Assembly: GCA_035411425.1 (NCBI GenBank)
Contig: DAONSX010000003.1
Coordinates: forward strand, 1 to 64,000
DNA: 64,000 bases
Direction of reading: 5' to 3'
Source: TTA-H9 sp002071415
Lineage (GTDB): Bacteria > Bacteroidota > Bacteroidia > Bacteroidales > TTA-H9
The number at the start of each line of letters is the position of its first letter. Within the stretch, counting starts at the first letter, position 1. Both the position numbers and the translations under genes were made by a program. The notes under the pieces are model-generated. The model did no database searches. It was not told the origin of the DNA and worked only from the letters and a program-made list of their open reading frames with translations. This document shows positions 1 to 9,089 of the stretch, in pieces.

Positions 1-33
1 TGTACCGAATTGTTTGTAAAAATTTTTAGGGTG

Positions 34-201
34 TTGCATTGCGGAAAACAGGAGAAAAGCAGAAGAGGAAAAATCGTCATTGGAACGTATGGAGTGCGCC
101 GGCCTAAAAAGAAAAAGAAGCACGCTATTACAAACCCCATTGAAGTCGAATCAGTTCTTTCTGACAAGCTTCAAAAAAAAAGCAAGAAAAAAGCAGAATA
201 A
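34..201 (+). CDS. 30S ribosomal protein Thx (small basic protein)
   Basis: A short, very basic protein of about 55 residues. The segment GKQEKSRRGKIVIGTYGVRR followed by a poly-lysine stretch matches the Thx family, which sits in the head of the 30S subunit and is normally 25-60 residues. Family members usually begin right before GK, so I chose the TTG at 34 (the protein would begin MHCGKQ). A GTG at 31 and a TTG at 10 are alternatives, and the frame stays open to the window edge, so the true start is uncertain. The tail of about 27 residues after the lysine cluster is longer than in the shortest family members. A strong terminator follows at 232-280. Confidence 0.75.
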   Translation: MHCGKQEKSRRGKIVIGTYGVRRPKKKKKHAITNPIEVESVLSDKLQKKSKKKAE

Positions 202-231
202 GACCTGAGATCATATTTCGCTTTACAAAAG

Positions 232-280
232 AATCGGTATCTCGGCAGAAGACTTTCAGAGATACCGATTTCATTTTTAT
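232..280 (+). terminator. Rho-independent terminator after the Thx gene
   Basis: A perfect 12-bp stem (AATCGGTATCTC at 232-243 with its complement at 259-270) is followed by a T-rich stretch. It lies about 30 bases downstream of the Thx stop codon. Confidence 0.8.
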
Positions 281-292
281 TTGGGTGTGAAA

Positions 293-1483
293 TTAAAGCC
301 TTATATTATTCTTTGTGATTTCGTATACATGTTGGAGGATTTTGAAGTCGACATCGGTGAGTTCAATACCGCGTCGTTTATAGACTTCCTTTGCGGTTTC
401 TATGGCCTTTTCGAAATCGTAGCCTGAATAACCTGTACTAGGGCCTCCCCATACGAAAGATGGTACAAAATTGCGTTGATATCCGGCACCAAACACATTC
501 GAGCTAATGCCCACTACCGAACCCGTATTAAAGGTAGTGTTGATTCCTGTTTTGGAATGATCGCCCAATACAAGCCCGCAAAACTGTAATCCAGTATCTA
601 TAAAGCGAGATTGAGGATAATTCCACATCTTAATAGTTTTATAGGTATTATTGAGATTAGCCACATTGGTTCCTGCTGCAATATTACACCATTGACCTAC
701 TATCGAATGGCCCAAATATCCTGAATGAGGCTTATTGGAGTAGGCCATGATGACAGAATTCTCCACTTCGCCTCCAACTTTTGAATAAGAACCGATAGTA
801 GTGGCTTGATAAATGATTGCATTCATTTTTACGATGGCATGCTCACCCACAGCAATAGGGCCTCTCAGGCTTGCTCCGTCCCAAATTTGTGCATTGTGCC
901 CAATATATATGGGACCATCTGTAGCATTCAAATTGCAATTTTCCACCAATGCCCCCTCTTCAATAAAAATATTCTCAGGAGCAATTATATGATTACTCTT
1001 ACTTGGCTCGATAGATTTACTTCCTACGGTCAGCATAGCATAATCGGCTTCGATTTGTTTCGCATTGTTCAAGAATAAATCCCATAAATAATTGATTTTG
1101 ATGATATCTATATCTGTATCGATCTCTTCGATACCCTCGGTGTCTCCTTCACCAATCTTATCCAGATTTTCCAAAGGAACATGCAGAGCAATGATGGCAT
1201 CCTTATTTATCAAAGCCTGATTGGGCTGTAAACCTCGAATGGCTTTTATTAGCTCATCGCTAGGCAAAACGGATCCATTGATGAGAATATTATTCTTCCC
1301 CTTGTATAAAGGGTATTTTTCGATTAAATAATCCTCGGTAAGACTCGAAGTGCTGTCTCCTAAATAATATTCCCATTTCTGACGTATGGTAAGTATCCCT
1401 GTCAGTAAATCAGCCACAGGCCTCAAAAAAGTCAAAGGCAAAAGATTGTTGCGCGAATAATCATCAAAAAGAATGTAATTCAT
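293..1483 (-). CDS. GlmU-like putative sugar nucleotidyltransferase (Bacteroidota family)
   Basis: 396 residues. The N-terminus MNYILFDDYSRNNLLPLTF is characteristic of the Bacteroidota GlmU-family protein, where an FDD...R...LPLTFLRP signature stands in place of the usual LAAGxGTRM loop of sugar-1-phosphate nucleotidyltransferases. The second half (about residues 165-350) has hexapeptide-type repeats (IAPENIFIEEGALVENC, IYIGHNAQIWDGASLRGP, VGEHAIVKMNAIIYQA) that predict a left-handed beta helix. The likely role is nucleotidyl or acyl transfer to a sugar phosphate in envelope precursor synthesis; the substrate cannot be read from sequence. In other Bacteroidota this gene often lies next to rpmE2 (L31 type B), as here. 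Confidence 0.8.
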   Translation of the reverse strand: MNYILFDDYSRNNLLPLTFLRPVADLLTGILTIRQKWEYYLGDSTSSLTEDYLIEKYPLYKGKNNILINGSVLPSDELIKAIRGLQPNQALINKDAIIALHVPLENLDKIGEGDTEGIEEIDTDIDIIKINYLWDLFLNNAKQIEADYAMLTVGSKSIEPSKSNHIIAPENIFIEEGALVENCNLNATDGPIYIGHNAQIWDGASLRGPIAVGEHAIVKMNAIIYQATTIGSYSKVGGEVENSVIMAYSNKPHSGYLGHSIVGQWCNIAAGTNVANLNNTYKTIKMWNYPQSRFIDTGLQFCGLVLGDHSKTGINTTFNTGSVVGISSNVFGAGYQRNFVPSFVWGGPSTGYSGYDFEKAIETAKEVYKRRGIELTDVDFKILQHVYEITKNNIRL

Positions 1484-1811
1484 AACTTTATACTAACGAT
1501 TTGAGTGTATTATAAAACAAGAACACCTGTCATCTATTTCTAACTACAATTATCAGACAAAATTATAATTCAAAGGTTGAATAAAGTAATTTTTTATTCA
1601 CAAATAATTAACCAATGCATCATTACTATTTCAAAGATAGTCATAAATCATTGAATTTTAATTGGTTTTATGGTCAGAATCCTCTCTGGAAAAAATAAAT
1701 TTCTTCACAAAACATCCCTGGTTTCGAACCCTTGACCTATGGCGCAGGTCAATATATTAAAAAAACCAGCCTGACACAAGCTGGTTGAACTAAATTTTCT
1801 TATGCAATAAT
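1484..1811. other. Intergenic region between the GlmU-like gene and rpmE2
   Basis: AT-rich DNA of about 330 bases with no credible gene. It holds the rpmE2 terminator (1757-1786) and a short stretch at 1708-1748 that resembles the T-arm part of a tRNA but does not fold as one. Confidence 0.6.
1757..1786 (-). terminator. Terminator of rpmE2
   Basis: Inverted repeat AACCAGC (1764-1770) / GCTGGTT (1780-1786) with an A-run on its left side, which reads as a T-run on the minus strand. It lies 26 bases past the rpmE2 stop. Confidence 0.75.
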
Positions 1812-2078
1812 CTATTTTTGTTTGGATTGATAATGTTTCTGATACCTGCTCTTGAACTTATCCACTCTTCCCGCAGTATCAACAAGAGTAAGTTTCCCCG
1901 TAAAAAAGGGATGCGAAGTATGTGAAATTTCAACCTTAACTAAAGGGTACTCTTTACCATCTTCCCAAATAATGGTTTCCTTTGATTTAGCAGTAGAACG
2001 GCATAAAAATGCATAATCGTTCGACATGTCCTTGAACACAACCAAACGATAATCGGAAGGATGAATATCTTTTTTCAT
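1812..2078 (-). CDS. rpmE2: 50S ribosomal protein L31 type B
   Basis: 88 residues from the ATG at 2078 ([19 protein letters not shown]). It carries typical L31 features such as SHPFFTGK and [18 protein letters not shown]. There is no CxxC zinc knuckle, so this is the zinc-independent type B form. The frame is open further upstream, but the promoter -7 box (2103-2110) lies inside that extension, which excludes it. In many bacteria zinc-containing and zinc-free L31 are paralogues switched by zinc; Bacteroidota commonly use only type B. It is transcribed alone with its own terminator. Confidence 0.95.
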   Translation of the reverse strand: MKKDIHPSDYRLVVFKDMSNDYAFLCRSTAKSKETIIWEDGKEYPLVKVEISHTSHPFFTGKLTLVDTAGRVDKFKSRYQKHYQSKQK

Positions 2079-2102
2079 ATTTTTATTGAACTTTTCGGGC
2101 GG

Positions 2103-2110
2103 CAAAGGTA
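2103..2110 (-). promoter_or_regulatory. rpmE2 promoter -7 box
   Basis: On the minus strand this reads TACCTTTG, a match to the Bacteroidota -7 consensus TAnnTTTG. It lies 24 bases upstream of the rpmE2 start codon. No well-spaced -33 TTTG was found, only a TTG about 16 bases upstream. Confidence 0.6.
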
Positions 2111-2151
2111 CAAAATTTTGTAATAACAAAAAATATGAAGAGCAGAATATT

Positions 2152-3216
2152 TTATAAATTCTCCAGAAACTTCATCGTATCAACCCCATCAGCATAGTCA
2201 TCCAGAGCAGGCTGTTGTGATTTTCCAAAATCCACTTTAATGGGAATTCCCTGAATATGACTGACATTACGTTGAATCTTATCCCTGTTAAAATGGAGGA
2301 AAGAGTATATCTCATCCGATTTTTTATATGTTTGATAATGAATCACTGCCAATGGACTTTGAATGGAGGGGTGGGAAGTTAGCAGCATGAAACCTATATC
2401 ATAGAAGGGGATGCGATTCACCAACATCACAGCCTTATTGTATTCGTAATTATTATAAAACTTCGAATGATAGGCATAATGAGAATATTTCCGAAAGGCA
2501 TCGAGCAAAGGTGAGAAATCATAATTTTCAGGAACGAGCAGGAAGGAAACATTACGGCACCCACGGCCATAATAGATTAAAATATCATCGACAAGACCCG
2601 AAAGTTCCTGTGGCGATTCTTGTCCATCAAGAATGGCAATGCTGTTCATATTCCTTCGAAATATGTGGGGATATTTCCCAAAATAATATTCGAAATACCT
2701 GGAAGTATTGTTCGAACCTGTGGCTATTACCGCATCGAAGCCCGAAATTGTACCCTCCGTGATGGTGATGATATTCTTGAATTCAGGATTGGTGTTATGC
2801 AGAAATTCAGAAAACCAAGGCAACAAAAGGAGGTCGTCGGAGGATAATTTCACCAGAATGTTATGACCCGATACGAGTACACATAAAAAATCGTGAAACC
2901 CGACTGCTGGTATATTCCCAGCGCACACTACGGCAATAGTTTTCCTGTTGATTCTATCTTCGGGAATAATATAGCGGTTAGCCCAATTTTCGAGTCTCGT
3001 TTCGTCGAGCATCAATCCAAGCGCAGAAAGTGAATATTTTACATGAAAAGGATCAAACCAGAGATTAAAATGATGATTTTCATCGATTATTCTTTGCAAT
3101 TTCTTTGATAACTCGATTTCTTCATCAGACGGAGTAAAATAAACACCTGTCAGGGTAATCCACCTCAACAGATTTCCCAAACGTTTCAATATAAATAAAC
3201 GTTCTGCCTTTGTCAT
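2152..3216 (-). CDS. LuxC-like acyl-CoA reductase
   Basis: 354 residues. It resembles the LuxC / acyl-CoA reductase family of Bacteroidota. A Rossmann-like aldehyde dehydrogenase fold is suggested by [31 protein letters not shown] around residues 95-125 and by the glycine- and cysteine-containing segment [16 protein letters not shown] (about residues 215-230), which probably holds the active-site cysteine. The family reduces fatty acyl-CoA or acyl-ACP to the aldehyde with NADPH. No luciferase or fatty-aldehyde partner gene is nearby, so the in vivo substrate is unknown. It ends about 70 bases before rpmE2 in the same orientation. Confidence 0.75.
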   Translation of the reverse strand: MTKAERLFILKRLGNLLRWITLTGVYFTPSDEEIELSKKLQRIIDENHHFNLWFDPFHVKYSLSALGLMLDETRLENWANRYIIPEDRINRKTIAVVCAGNIPAVGFHDFLCVLVSGHNILVKLSSDDLLLLPWFSEFLHNTNPEFKNIITITEGTISGFDAVIATGSNNTSRYFEYYFGKYPHIFRRNMNSIAILDGQESPQELSGLVDDILIYYGRGCRNVSFLLVPENYDFSPLLDAFRKYSHYAYHSKFYNNYEYNKAVMLVNRIPFYDIGFMLLTSHPSIQSPLAVIHYQTYKKSDEIYSFLHFNRDKIQRNVSHIQGIPIKVDFGKSQQPALDDYADGVDTMKFLENL

Positions 3217-3296
3217 TTTTAAATCTTTACTTTTGCAAAGCTAAGAGATTATGAAGTAATATTTTAAATTGTCACTCGCCTCCACATCAAGATGAT

Positions 3297-4220
3297 ATGA
3301 AAAGAACCCTATTATATCTCTTCCTGCCTGTTTTGGTGAATTTATATTCAAATCAAAGCATTAAGGCTCAAAAAGTGCACCCGAATCAGGATACTTTGCT
3401 TGCATATTGGCAGATAATGCTAAGGGGCGAGAGCGACAGTGTGCAAAGGGTTGCATCGCTCAAAGTAAAGGAGATTCTTTCTCAAAGTTTTACCACAACT
3501 CAGTGCCTTTCTCTCAAACTGCCCAAAGAAATAAGACTCTCGGCATTGATGCCCACAGACTCAGCTTTTCTATTGATCACATGGAATATTCCTCTTTCGA
3601 CAGGAGGTTATTTTTATGATGGGCTACTAGTAGCTAAGAATACACCCGATTCAAAATTATCGGTTTATCCACTGAAAGACAAATCGGATGAGATCAAAAA
3701 TCCCGAAACTCTCATAACCAGGCCTGAAAACTGGTATGGCGCTTTGTACTATCAACTATTGGAATTCAAATCGGAGAAAGGTAAATTCTATGTCCTGCTG
3801 GGCTGGGATGGAGGCAACGGCCGCATACAAAGAAAAATCATCGAGGTGCTAAGTTTTGATGATGATCACTTGCCTCGATTCGGAGATAAAATTTTCGATC
3901 AATCACCCAAAACTCGTCTAATATTCGAATATGCTTCGGGGAGTTATTTTGTCCTAAGATATGAAAAACAACATTATCGGAAGAAGGTATGGTATAAACG
4001 CAAACCTGTCATCAAAGAAGAAGCCATGATTGTGATGAATCGTCTGGTATATGAACCGACAGTAGGAGCCAATGTAGCCGCGGCGAATATTCTGGATGCC
4101 TATCTTTTTTCCGATGGGAAGCTTATTTTACTGAAAGATATAGATGCCAGAAACCCTGAAGAACAAAACCGACCTTCACCTAAGAATCCACCTTCACAGG
4201 GTTTAATACCACCCGATTAG
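3297..4220 (+). CDS. Secreted protein of unknown function
   Basis: 307 residues. The N-terminus MKRTLLYLFLPVLVNLYSNQSIKAQ is a signal peptide. I do not recognise a named domain. The body is mixed alpha/beta with WNIPLSTGGYFYDGLLVAKN and YVLLGWDGGNGRIQRKIIEVLSFDDD, a pattern seen in uncharacterised Bacteroidota periplasmic proteins. The tail is proline-rich (RPSPKNPPSQGLIPPD). It is divergent from the acyl-CoA reductase gene. A TACTTTTG -7-like box at 3228-3235 on the plus strand could drive it. Confidence 0.7.
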   Translation: MKRTLLYLFLPVLVNLYSNQSIKAQKVHPNQDTLLAYWQIMLRGESDSVQRVASLKVKEILSQSFTTTQCLSLKLPKEIRLSALMPTDSAFLLITWNIPLSTGGYFYDGLLVAKNTPDSKLSVYPLKDKSDEIKNPETLITRPENWYGALYYQLLEFKSEKGKFYVLLGWDGGNGRIQRKIIEVLSFDDDHLPRFGDKIFDQSPKTRLIFEYASGSYFVLRYEKQHYRKKVWYKRKPVIKEEAMIVMNRLVYEPTVGANVAAANILDAYLFSDGKLILLKDIDARNPEEQNRPSPKNPPSQGLIPPD

Positions 4221-4305
4221 ATTATTTATTAGCGGATAAGCTATGAAACGATTTCAAATGGCACAAAATAAAAAAATCTGATCAGCAAGATATCCCGATT
4301 CACTG

Positions 4306-4800
4306 CTAATATTCTTCTTTCGGCCCGTGTTTCGAGCGGCGCATATCGTCCAATAATTCTTTTTTGAACATCATTTCGGCCATATAAAGCCTAAACACTT
4401 TACTATCGGGTAAAATCTTGCGAAAACAAGCATTGTATTTCTTTTCCAGATCAAGCAATTGCGTTTGTTTAATGAAGTATTCATCCATTCTTTGAGCAGC
4501 TTCCTTATCGGAAAGCATCATGAGTCTGTCTAATTCCTGTTTCGAAAGTTTAGGATAAATTTCATTGAGCAATTTATCACGTTTTTCGGAGTATTCATTA
4601 TAAACGGGCCAGAATTTCTGGCTTTCGGAAGGCTTCAGCTCGAGCTTTGCACTGAGGTAAGCAATTTTTTGGGCTTTTATTTGTTCCCATTTGTCGGGGT
4701 TATCTTGAGGAGGCTGAGCTAAGGTAATAATAGGTACTGCAAAGAATGCTAAGTTCAGCAATCCACATCCCAGTATTTTCATCATTCTTTGAGCTTTCAT
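4306..4800 (-). CDS. Periplasmic helical protein of an ECF sigma operon (Spy/CnrX-like architecture)
   Basis: 164 residues. A signal peptide ends near ITLAQ (about residue 29). The mature part is almost entirely helical and charged, with KIAYLSAKLELKPSESQKFWPVYNEYSEKRDKL, which resembles the helical hairpin of Spy/CpxP and CnrX-type periplasmic sensors. It starts 4 bases after the stop of the anti-sigma-like gene, so it is the third gene of the sigma / anti-sigma operon. By position it is a candidate signal sensor or periplasmic chaperone; the signal is unknown. Confidence 0.65.
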   Translation of the reverse strand: MKAQRMMKILGCGLLNLAFFAVPIITLAQPPQDNPDKWEQIKAQKIAYLSAKLELKPSESQKFWPVYNEYSEKRDKLLNEIYPKLSKQELDRLMMLSDKEAAQRMDEYFIKQTQLLDLEKKYNACFRKILPDSKVFRLYMAEMMFKKELLDDMRRSKHGPKEEY

Positions 4801-4804
4801 AGTT

Positions 4805-5326
4805 TTAAAATTGTGTTATATCATAAATCGACATGTGATAATACAAATAATCTATAACCTCCTCTTCTTTGAGCGTTCCGTCGGGGATCAAGCTTCTCGA
4901 ATAGATGACGCTGTCGAGGTAAGTATCATCTTCTTCATTTATAGCATTCAATAAATGGTCATAAGGTAAATTATACAAAATGTGAGAAATGTAATAGTAG
5001 TCAGAAGCATCGTTTTGAATATCTCCCTTCGAAACCACTTGTTTGTCGATTGAGTTTACCTGAGTAGTAAGGGGCTTGAATAAGAAGAAAGCTCCGATAA
5101 AAGCAGCCACAGCTATAGTAATGGCTGGGATCAACCATCTTCTTTGAGTACGAGGGGAATGATCGAAAGAAAGGGTAAAAGTTTGTTCCGATTTAATTTT
5201 CTGTATGATGTTTTGGGGAAGGTCGGCAAAGTAACCTTCAGGAACAGGAAAAGAATTTTTTTTCCCAAAACGAGACTCAAGCCGTTTTTCAGAAATTTCC
5301 CTATCGATTTCCTTCTTGGTTTTCAT
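4805..5326 (-). CDS. Putative membrane anti-sigma factor
   Basis: 173 residues with one membrane segment at about residues 64-83 (WLIPAITIAVAAFIGAFFLF). The N-terminal cytoplasmic part contains FPVPEGYFADLPQNIIQKI, a motif common in short Bacteroidota proteins encoded directly after ECF sigma factors. The C-terminal part is acidic and periplasmic. It sits between the sigma factor (49 bases upstream) and the periplasmic helical protein (4 bases downstream). No zinc-binding HxxxCxxC motif is present, so if it is an anti-sigma factor it is not a ZAS-type one. Confidence 0.6.
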   Translation of the reverse strand: MKTKKEIDREISEKRLESRFGKKNSFPVPEGYFADLPQNIIQKIKSEQTFTLSFDHSPRTQRRWLIPAITIAVAAFIGAFFLFKPLTTQVNSIDKQVVSKGDIQNDASDYYYISHILYNLPYDHLLNAINEEDDTYLDSVIYSRSLIPDGTLKEEEVIDYLYYHMSIYDITQF

Positions 5327-5375
5327 TTCTTGTACCCTCTTCTCAGTTTGTTTGACAATAATACAGAAAAAAGGT

Positions 5376-5948
5376 TTAATATATATCCAGATAATGTTCT
5401 AATTTCTTAATGGCCAGATGATAACTCGCCTTGAGGGCACCAACCGAAGTACCCAATATTGCCGACATTTGTTCGTAAGTCAAATCTTCATAATATTTCA
5501 TATTAAAAACCAAACGTTGTTTTGGTGGTAGTTTTAGAATGGCCTTCTGAAGCTTGGCCTCGAGTTGATCGCCATTAAAATGTAATGGATTATCAATCAG
5601 TTGCTCGAGGTGTTTCTGGACATCCACATCGGACGAAAAAATCTTGACTTTCCTGCTTTTTAAGTGCCTCAATGATTCATTCACCGCAATACGGTAAATC
5701 CATGTATATAAAGATGATTCCTGTCTGAAGTTGTCCAAATTTTGCCAAACCTTTACGAAAACATCCTGAACAATATCATTGGCATCTTCATGTCTTATGA
5801 CCATGCGTCTGACGATAGAGTATATCCGTTCCTGATAGGTTTTTACTAAGAGCTCAAAACCATAATTTTTGGTTTTTTCCTGAGCTAACAGATTCAAAAG
5901 TCGTTTATCATCCTCCTTTGGCAAAACTACTTCTATTTTTAAGGTCAA
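5376..5948 (-). CDS. ECF-type RNA polymerase sigma factor
   Basis: 190 residues. Region 2 is seen in YQERIYSIVRRMVIRHEDAND followed by IVQDVFVKVWQNLDNF, and region 4 in LPPKQRLVFNMKYYEDLTYEQMSAILGTSVGALKASYHLAIKKLEHYL. The only in-frame starts before region 2 are TTG codons; I use the one at 5948 because a stop lies two codons upstream of it and no ATG is available until residue 49. It is the first gene of a three-gene operon with an anti-sigma-like and a periplasmic helical protein, an arrangement typical of envelope-stress or metal-stress sigma systems. Confidence 0.9.
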   Translation of the reverse strand: MTLKIEVVLPKEDDKRLLNLLAQEKTKNYGFELLVKTYQERIYSIVRRMVIRHEDANDIVQDVFVKVWQNLDNFRQESSLYTWIYRIAVNESLRHLKSRKVKIFSSDVDVQKHLEQLIDNPLHFNGDQLEAKLQKAILKLPPKQRLVFNMKYYEDLTYEQMSAILGTSVGALKASYHLAIKKLEHYLDIY

Positions 5949-6028
5949 ATTTGATTATTTCATCCTTCTTGATACTTATTTTCAAAACGGCCAAATTACG
6001 GTAAAAGTATGCAACAAAACTAATTCAT

Positions 6029-6036
6029 TACTTTTG
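6029..6036 (+). promoter_or_regulatory. Promoter -7 box of the GH3-serine hydrolase gene
   Basis: TACTTTTG matches TAnnTTTG and lies 30 bases before the ATG at 6067. It overlaps an upstream in-frame TTG, which is therefore unlikely to be the start. Confidence 0.5.
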
Positions 6037-6066
6037 CCGAGGTTGAAATTATTCAATCTGCTTCTT

Positions 6067-9018
6067 ATGAAAAATAATTCGATCAATAAAGTTTTTTCAA
6101 AGATCATTCTATTTTTTTTGCTTTTAATATCGTTCCAGTCAGAGAGTAAAGATTTCTCCTCGGAATTTGTCTTGCAGCACGATTCTCTTAGATGGATTGA
6201 TTCAGTGTATAGGAGCTTGACAACCGAACAAAGGATAGCTCAATTGATGAGCATAAGGGTTTATAGTAATAAAGACGAAGATTACTATAAATCGATCGAT
6301 CAGCTTATTGCACAATATAAACCCGGAGGACTCACTTTTTTCCAGGGGGGGCCTTACAGGCAAGTAATTTTAACCAATCGCTGGCAAAGACTTTCGCAAA
6401 CCCCAATGCTGATCTCGATGGATGCCGAAAACGGTCCAGCCATGCGTCTCGACAGTATAATTGCTTTCCCTAATTTAATGACGCTTGGTGCTCTATGCAA
6501 TGATTCTCTCATTTTCCAGATCGGACTGGCCATCGGGCAGCAATGCAAAAGATTGGGCGTTCATCTCAACTTTGCGCCCGTAGTCGATGTGAACAATAAT
6601 CCCCATAACCCTGTCATCAATTATCGTTCGATAGGAGAAAACCCTCAACAAGTGGCTTATAACGCCTCTCTATTGATGCAGGGGATGCAACAGGCTGGCA
6701 TTATGACAACCCTGAAACACTTTCCGGGACATGGAGATACTGAAACCGATTCACACAATGGATTACCCGAAATTAAAAAACAAATTCAAGATCTTGAAAC
6801 CAACGAATTGATTCCTTTCGCTTATAATCTTTCTCTTACCGATGCCGTTATGGTCGCTCACATTTTAATACCTTCGCTCGACACGGTGAATACATTACCC
6901 GCAAGCCTTTCTCCTGTCATTGTTAATCATTTGCTGAGAGAACAAATGGGTTTTCGAGGACTTATCATCACCGATGCACTCGACATGAAAGGAGCTGGAA
7001 ATTATAAACAAGCTGGTGAAAAAGAATGGCTTGCTTTCATAGCTGGCAACGATATCCTCCTATTGCCAGAAAACATAAAAGCAGCTATCGAGAAAATTAA
7101 AAACGCTATCGATTCAACCATAATCCCTTATCAATTTCTGGAAGAAAAATGCAAACGGGTATTAGCTCATAAGTATAAAGCTGGCCTTCATGACTTTCAA
7201 CCAATAAAAACCACAAACCTTTTACAGGATTTAAACCAACCTTATTATTCCACTATTATCAGGGATGCTTTTAAAGGCTCACTTACGCTAATCAATGAGC
7301 CTGTTCCAGTTCCAATAAATCCAGTAAATTATTATAAAATTCTATATGTTCCCGTATTTGCCGAAAATCAGGCTTTTGGCGAACAAATGAAGATTTTATT
7401 CCCTCACGAAAAATTCATACTGCCTTCATTGGCAGATACTGTGGCGATTCGGCAAATCTTCGATAGCATCAAGGAGTACGACTTGCTCATAACTACCATA
7501 GCACCCCCTTCTACGTTTGCTTCGAAAAATTATGGGCTCGACAAAGATTTTCATTCTTTCATCAACGCCTTGCCTAAAAATATACCCGGAATACTAGTTC
7601 TTTTTGGTTGTCCTTACATTGCCAGTTATTTCGGGCCTTTATTGAACCATCAATCGATTATCATCACTTACCAGAACAATTCCATTACAGGTGAACTGGC
7701 AGCAAATGCATTATATGGAGATAATGCCATTCGCGGTCATCTCCCGGTCTCTATCGATAATAATGTATCCTCGGGTACTGGCATAGAAACTGAAGCATCA
7801 CAGGTGCTTGGCTTTGCAACTCCATCGGAAGTTGATGTAGATGAAGGCAAACTTAATAAAGTGGATGAGATAGCCCTCGAAGGAATTAAAAAAGGCGCTT
7901 ACAGTGGATGCCAGATTCTATTGGCGCATCATGGGAAAGTGTTCTACTACAAATCATTTGGATATCTTGATGTTACTCATCGAGTACCTGTAAAAAATAG
8001 CGACTTATACGATCTGGCTTCCATTACAAAAATTGCAGCCACTACGCTGGTTACCATGAAACTATATGATGAACATAAAATCGATAATGACACGGAGTTA
8101 AAAGACTTATTACCCAACTTGAAAAACCGTAAACTGCGAAATACAAAAATCACCGATATTATGTATCACCAAGCCGGTTTATTCCCATGGATCGCTTATT
8201 ATAAAGCCACCTTGGAAAACGGGGTTCCCAGCAAGAAATATTATCGTACTCAAACTGAACCTGGTTTTGAAGTCCCGGTAGCCAAAAATTTATTTTTGCG
8301 GAATGATTATATAGATACCATAATTTCTATTATTGACCATACTCCTTTAAGCCAGAAAGGTCTATATAAATACAGCGATTTAGGTTTTATTTTGTTAAAG
8401 TTTGGATATGAAAATCTAACCAAAACACCTTTCGAAGACTATCTGTACACCAATTTTTATCATCCTTTAGGTTTATCTACTATGGTTTATAATCCTTTGA
8501 GATGGTTTGGGCACGAGCGGATTGCCCCTACGTTAGTCGATACAGAATTTCGCAAACAACTTCTTCATGGGTATGTGCATGATCCGGCTGCCGCCATGTT
8601 AGGAGGTGTTTCGGGACATGCTGGCCTATTTGCTCATGCTTTCGATGTGGCGCGTATTATGCAAATGCTCCTCTGGAAAGGTGAGTATAATCATATTCGA
8701 TTTTTTCAAAAAGAAACCGTCAATTATTTTACTTCTAATGTCGAAGATGGAAATAATAATCGTCGTGGACTGGGTTTCGATAAACCTCCAAAAAATTTCA
8801 AATCCAGCAGCAGCTCAGTTTGTTCCTTAGCCTCTCCAAAAAGTTTTGGCCATTCTGGGTTTACAGGTACTTATGTATGGGCTGATCCCGATCACGACCT
8901 GATTTATGTTTTTTTAAGCAATCGTATCCATCCCTCCGATGAAAATGAAATGATCAATAAACTCAACATCCGAACCCGAATTCATCAAGCAGCCTACGAG
9001 GCTATCATCGATTATTGA
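6067..9018 (+). CDS. Glycoside hydrolase family 3 / serine hydrolase (beta-lactamase fold) fusion
   Basis: 983 residues from the ATG at 6067, with a signal peptide (MKNNSINKVFSKIILFFLLLISF). Residues about 40-380 are a GH3 N-terminal domain of the NagZ type: KHFPGHGDTETDSHNGLPEI is the NagZ signature, and the aspartate in LIITDALDMKGA is the expected nucleophile. A GH3 C-terminal-like linker follows. Residues about 600-980 are a class C beta-lactamase / serine hydrolase domain with SITK as the SxxK motif, YSD as the second motif and HSGFTGT in place of KTG. This fusion is common in Bacteroidota and is usually linked to peptidoglycan amino-sugar recycling. It is transcribed divergently from the ECF sigma operon. 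Confidence 0.9.
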   Translation: MKNNSINKVFSKIILFFLLLISFQSESKDFSSEFVLQHDSLRWIDSVYRSLTTEQRIAQLMSIRVYSNKDEDYYKSIDQLIAQYKPGGLTFFQGGPYRQVILTNRWQRLSQTPMLISMDAENGPAMRLDSIIAFPNLMTLGALCNDSLIFQIGLAIGQQCKRLGVHLNFAPVVDVNNNPHNPVINYRSIGENPQQVAYNASLLMQGMQQAGIMTTLKHFPGHGDTETDSHNGLPEIKKQIQDLETNELIPFAYNLSLTDAVMVAHILIPSLDTVNTLPASLSPVIVNHLLREQMGFRGLIITDALDMKGAGNYKQAGEKEWLAFIAGNDILLLPENIKAAIEKIKNAIDSTIIPYQFLEEKCKRVLAHKYKAGLHDFQPIKTTNLLQDLNQPYYSTIIRDAFKGSLTLINEPVPVPINPVNYYKILYVPVFAENQAFGEQMKILFPHEKFILPSLADTVAIRQIFDSIKEYDLLITTIAPPSTFASKNYGLDKDFHSFINALPKNIPGILVLFGCPYIASYFGPLLNHQSIIITYQNNSITGELAANALYGDNAIRGHLPVSIDNNVSSGTGIETEASQVLGFATPSEVDVDEGKLNKVDEIALEGIKKGAYSGCQILLAHHGKVFYYKSFGYLDVTHRVPVKNSDLYDLASITKIAATTLVTMKLYDEHKIDNDTELKDLLPNLKNRKLRNTKITDIMYHQAGLFPWIAYYKATLENGVPSKKYYRTQTEPGFEVPVAKNLFLRNDYIDTIISIIDHTPLSQKGLYKYSDLGFILLKFGYENLTKTPFEDYLYTNFYHPLGLSTMVYNPLRWFGHERIAPTLVDTEFRKQLLHGYVHDPAAAMLGGVSGHAGLFAHAFDVARIMQMLLWKGEYNHIRFFQKETVNYFTSNVEDGNNNRRGLGFDKPPKNFKSSSSSVCSLASPKSFGHSGFTGTYVWADPDHDLIYVFLSNRIHPSDENEMINKLNIRTRIHQAAYEAIIDY

Positions 9019-9089
9019 CCATCAAAGAAATATTCTTAAATTAACTGTCATCTCGAAAAACTTACTATAATAAAAATCGTTCTCCTCTC

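Noticed and set aside
1708..1748. tRNA-like stretch (GGTTTCGAACCCTTGACCT)
   Set aside because: It resembles a T-arm read on the minus strand, but the T-stem does not pair and no acceptor, D or anticodon arms are present.
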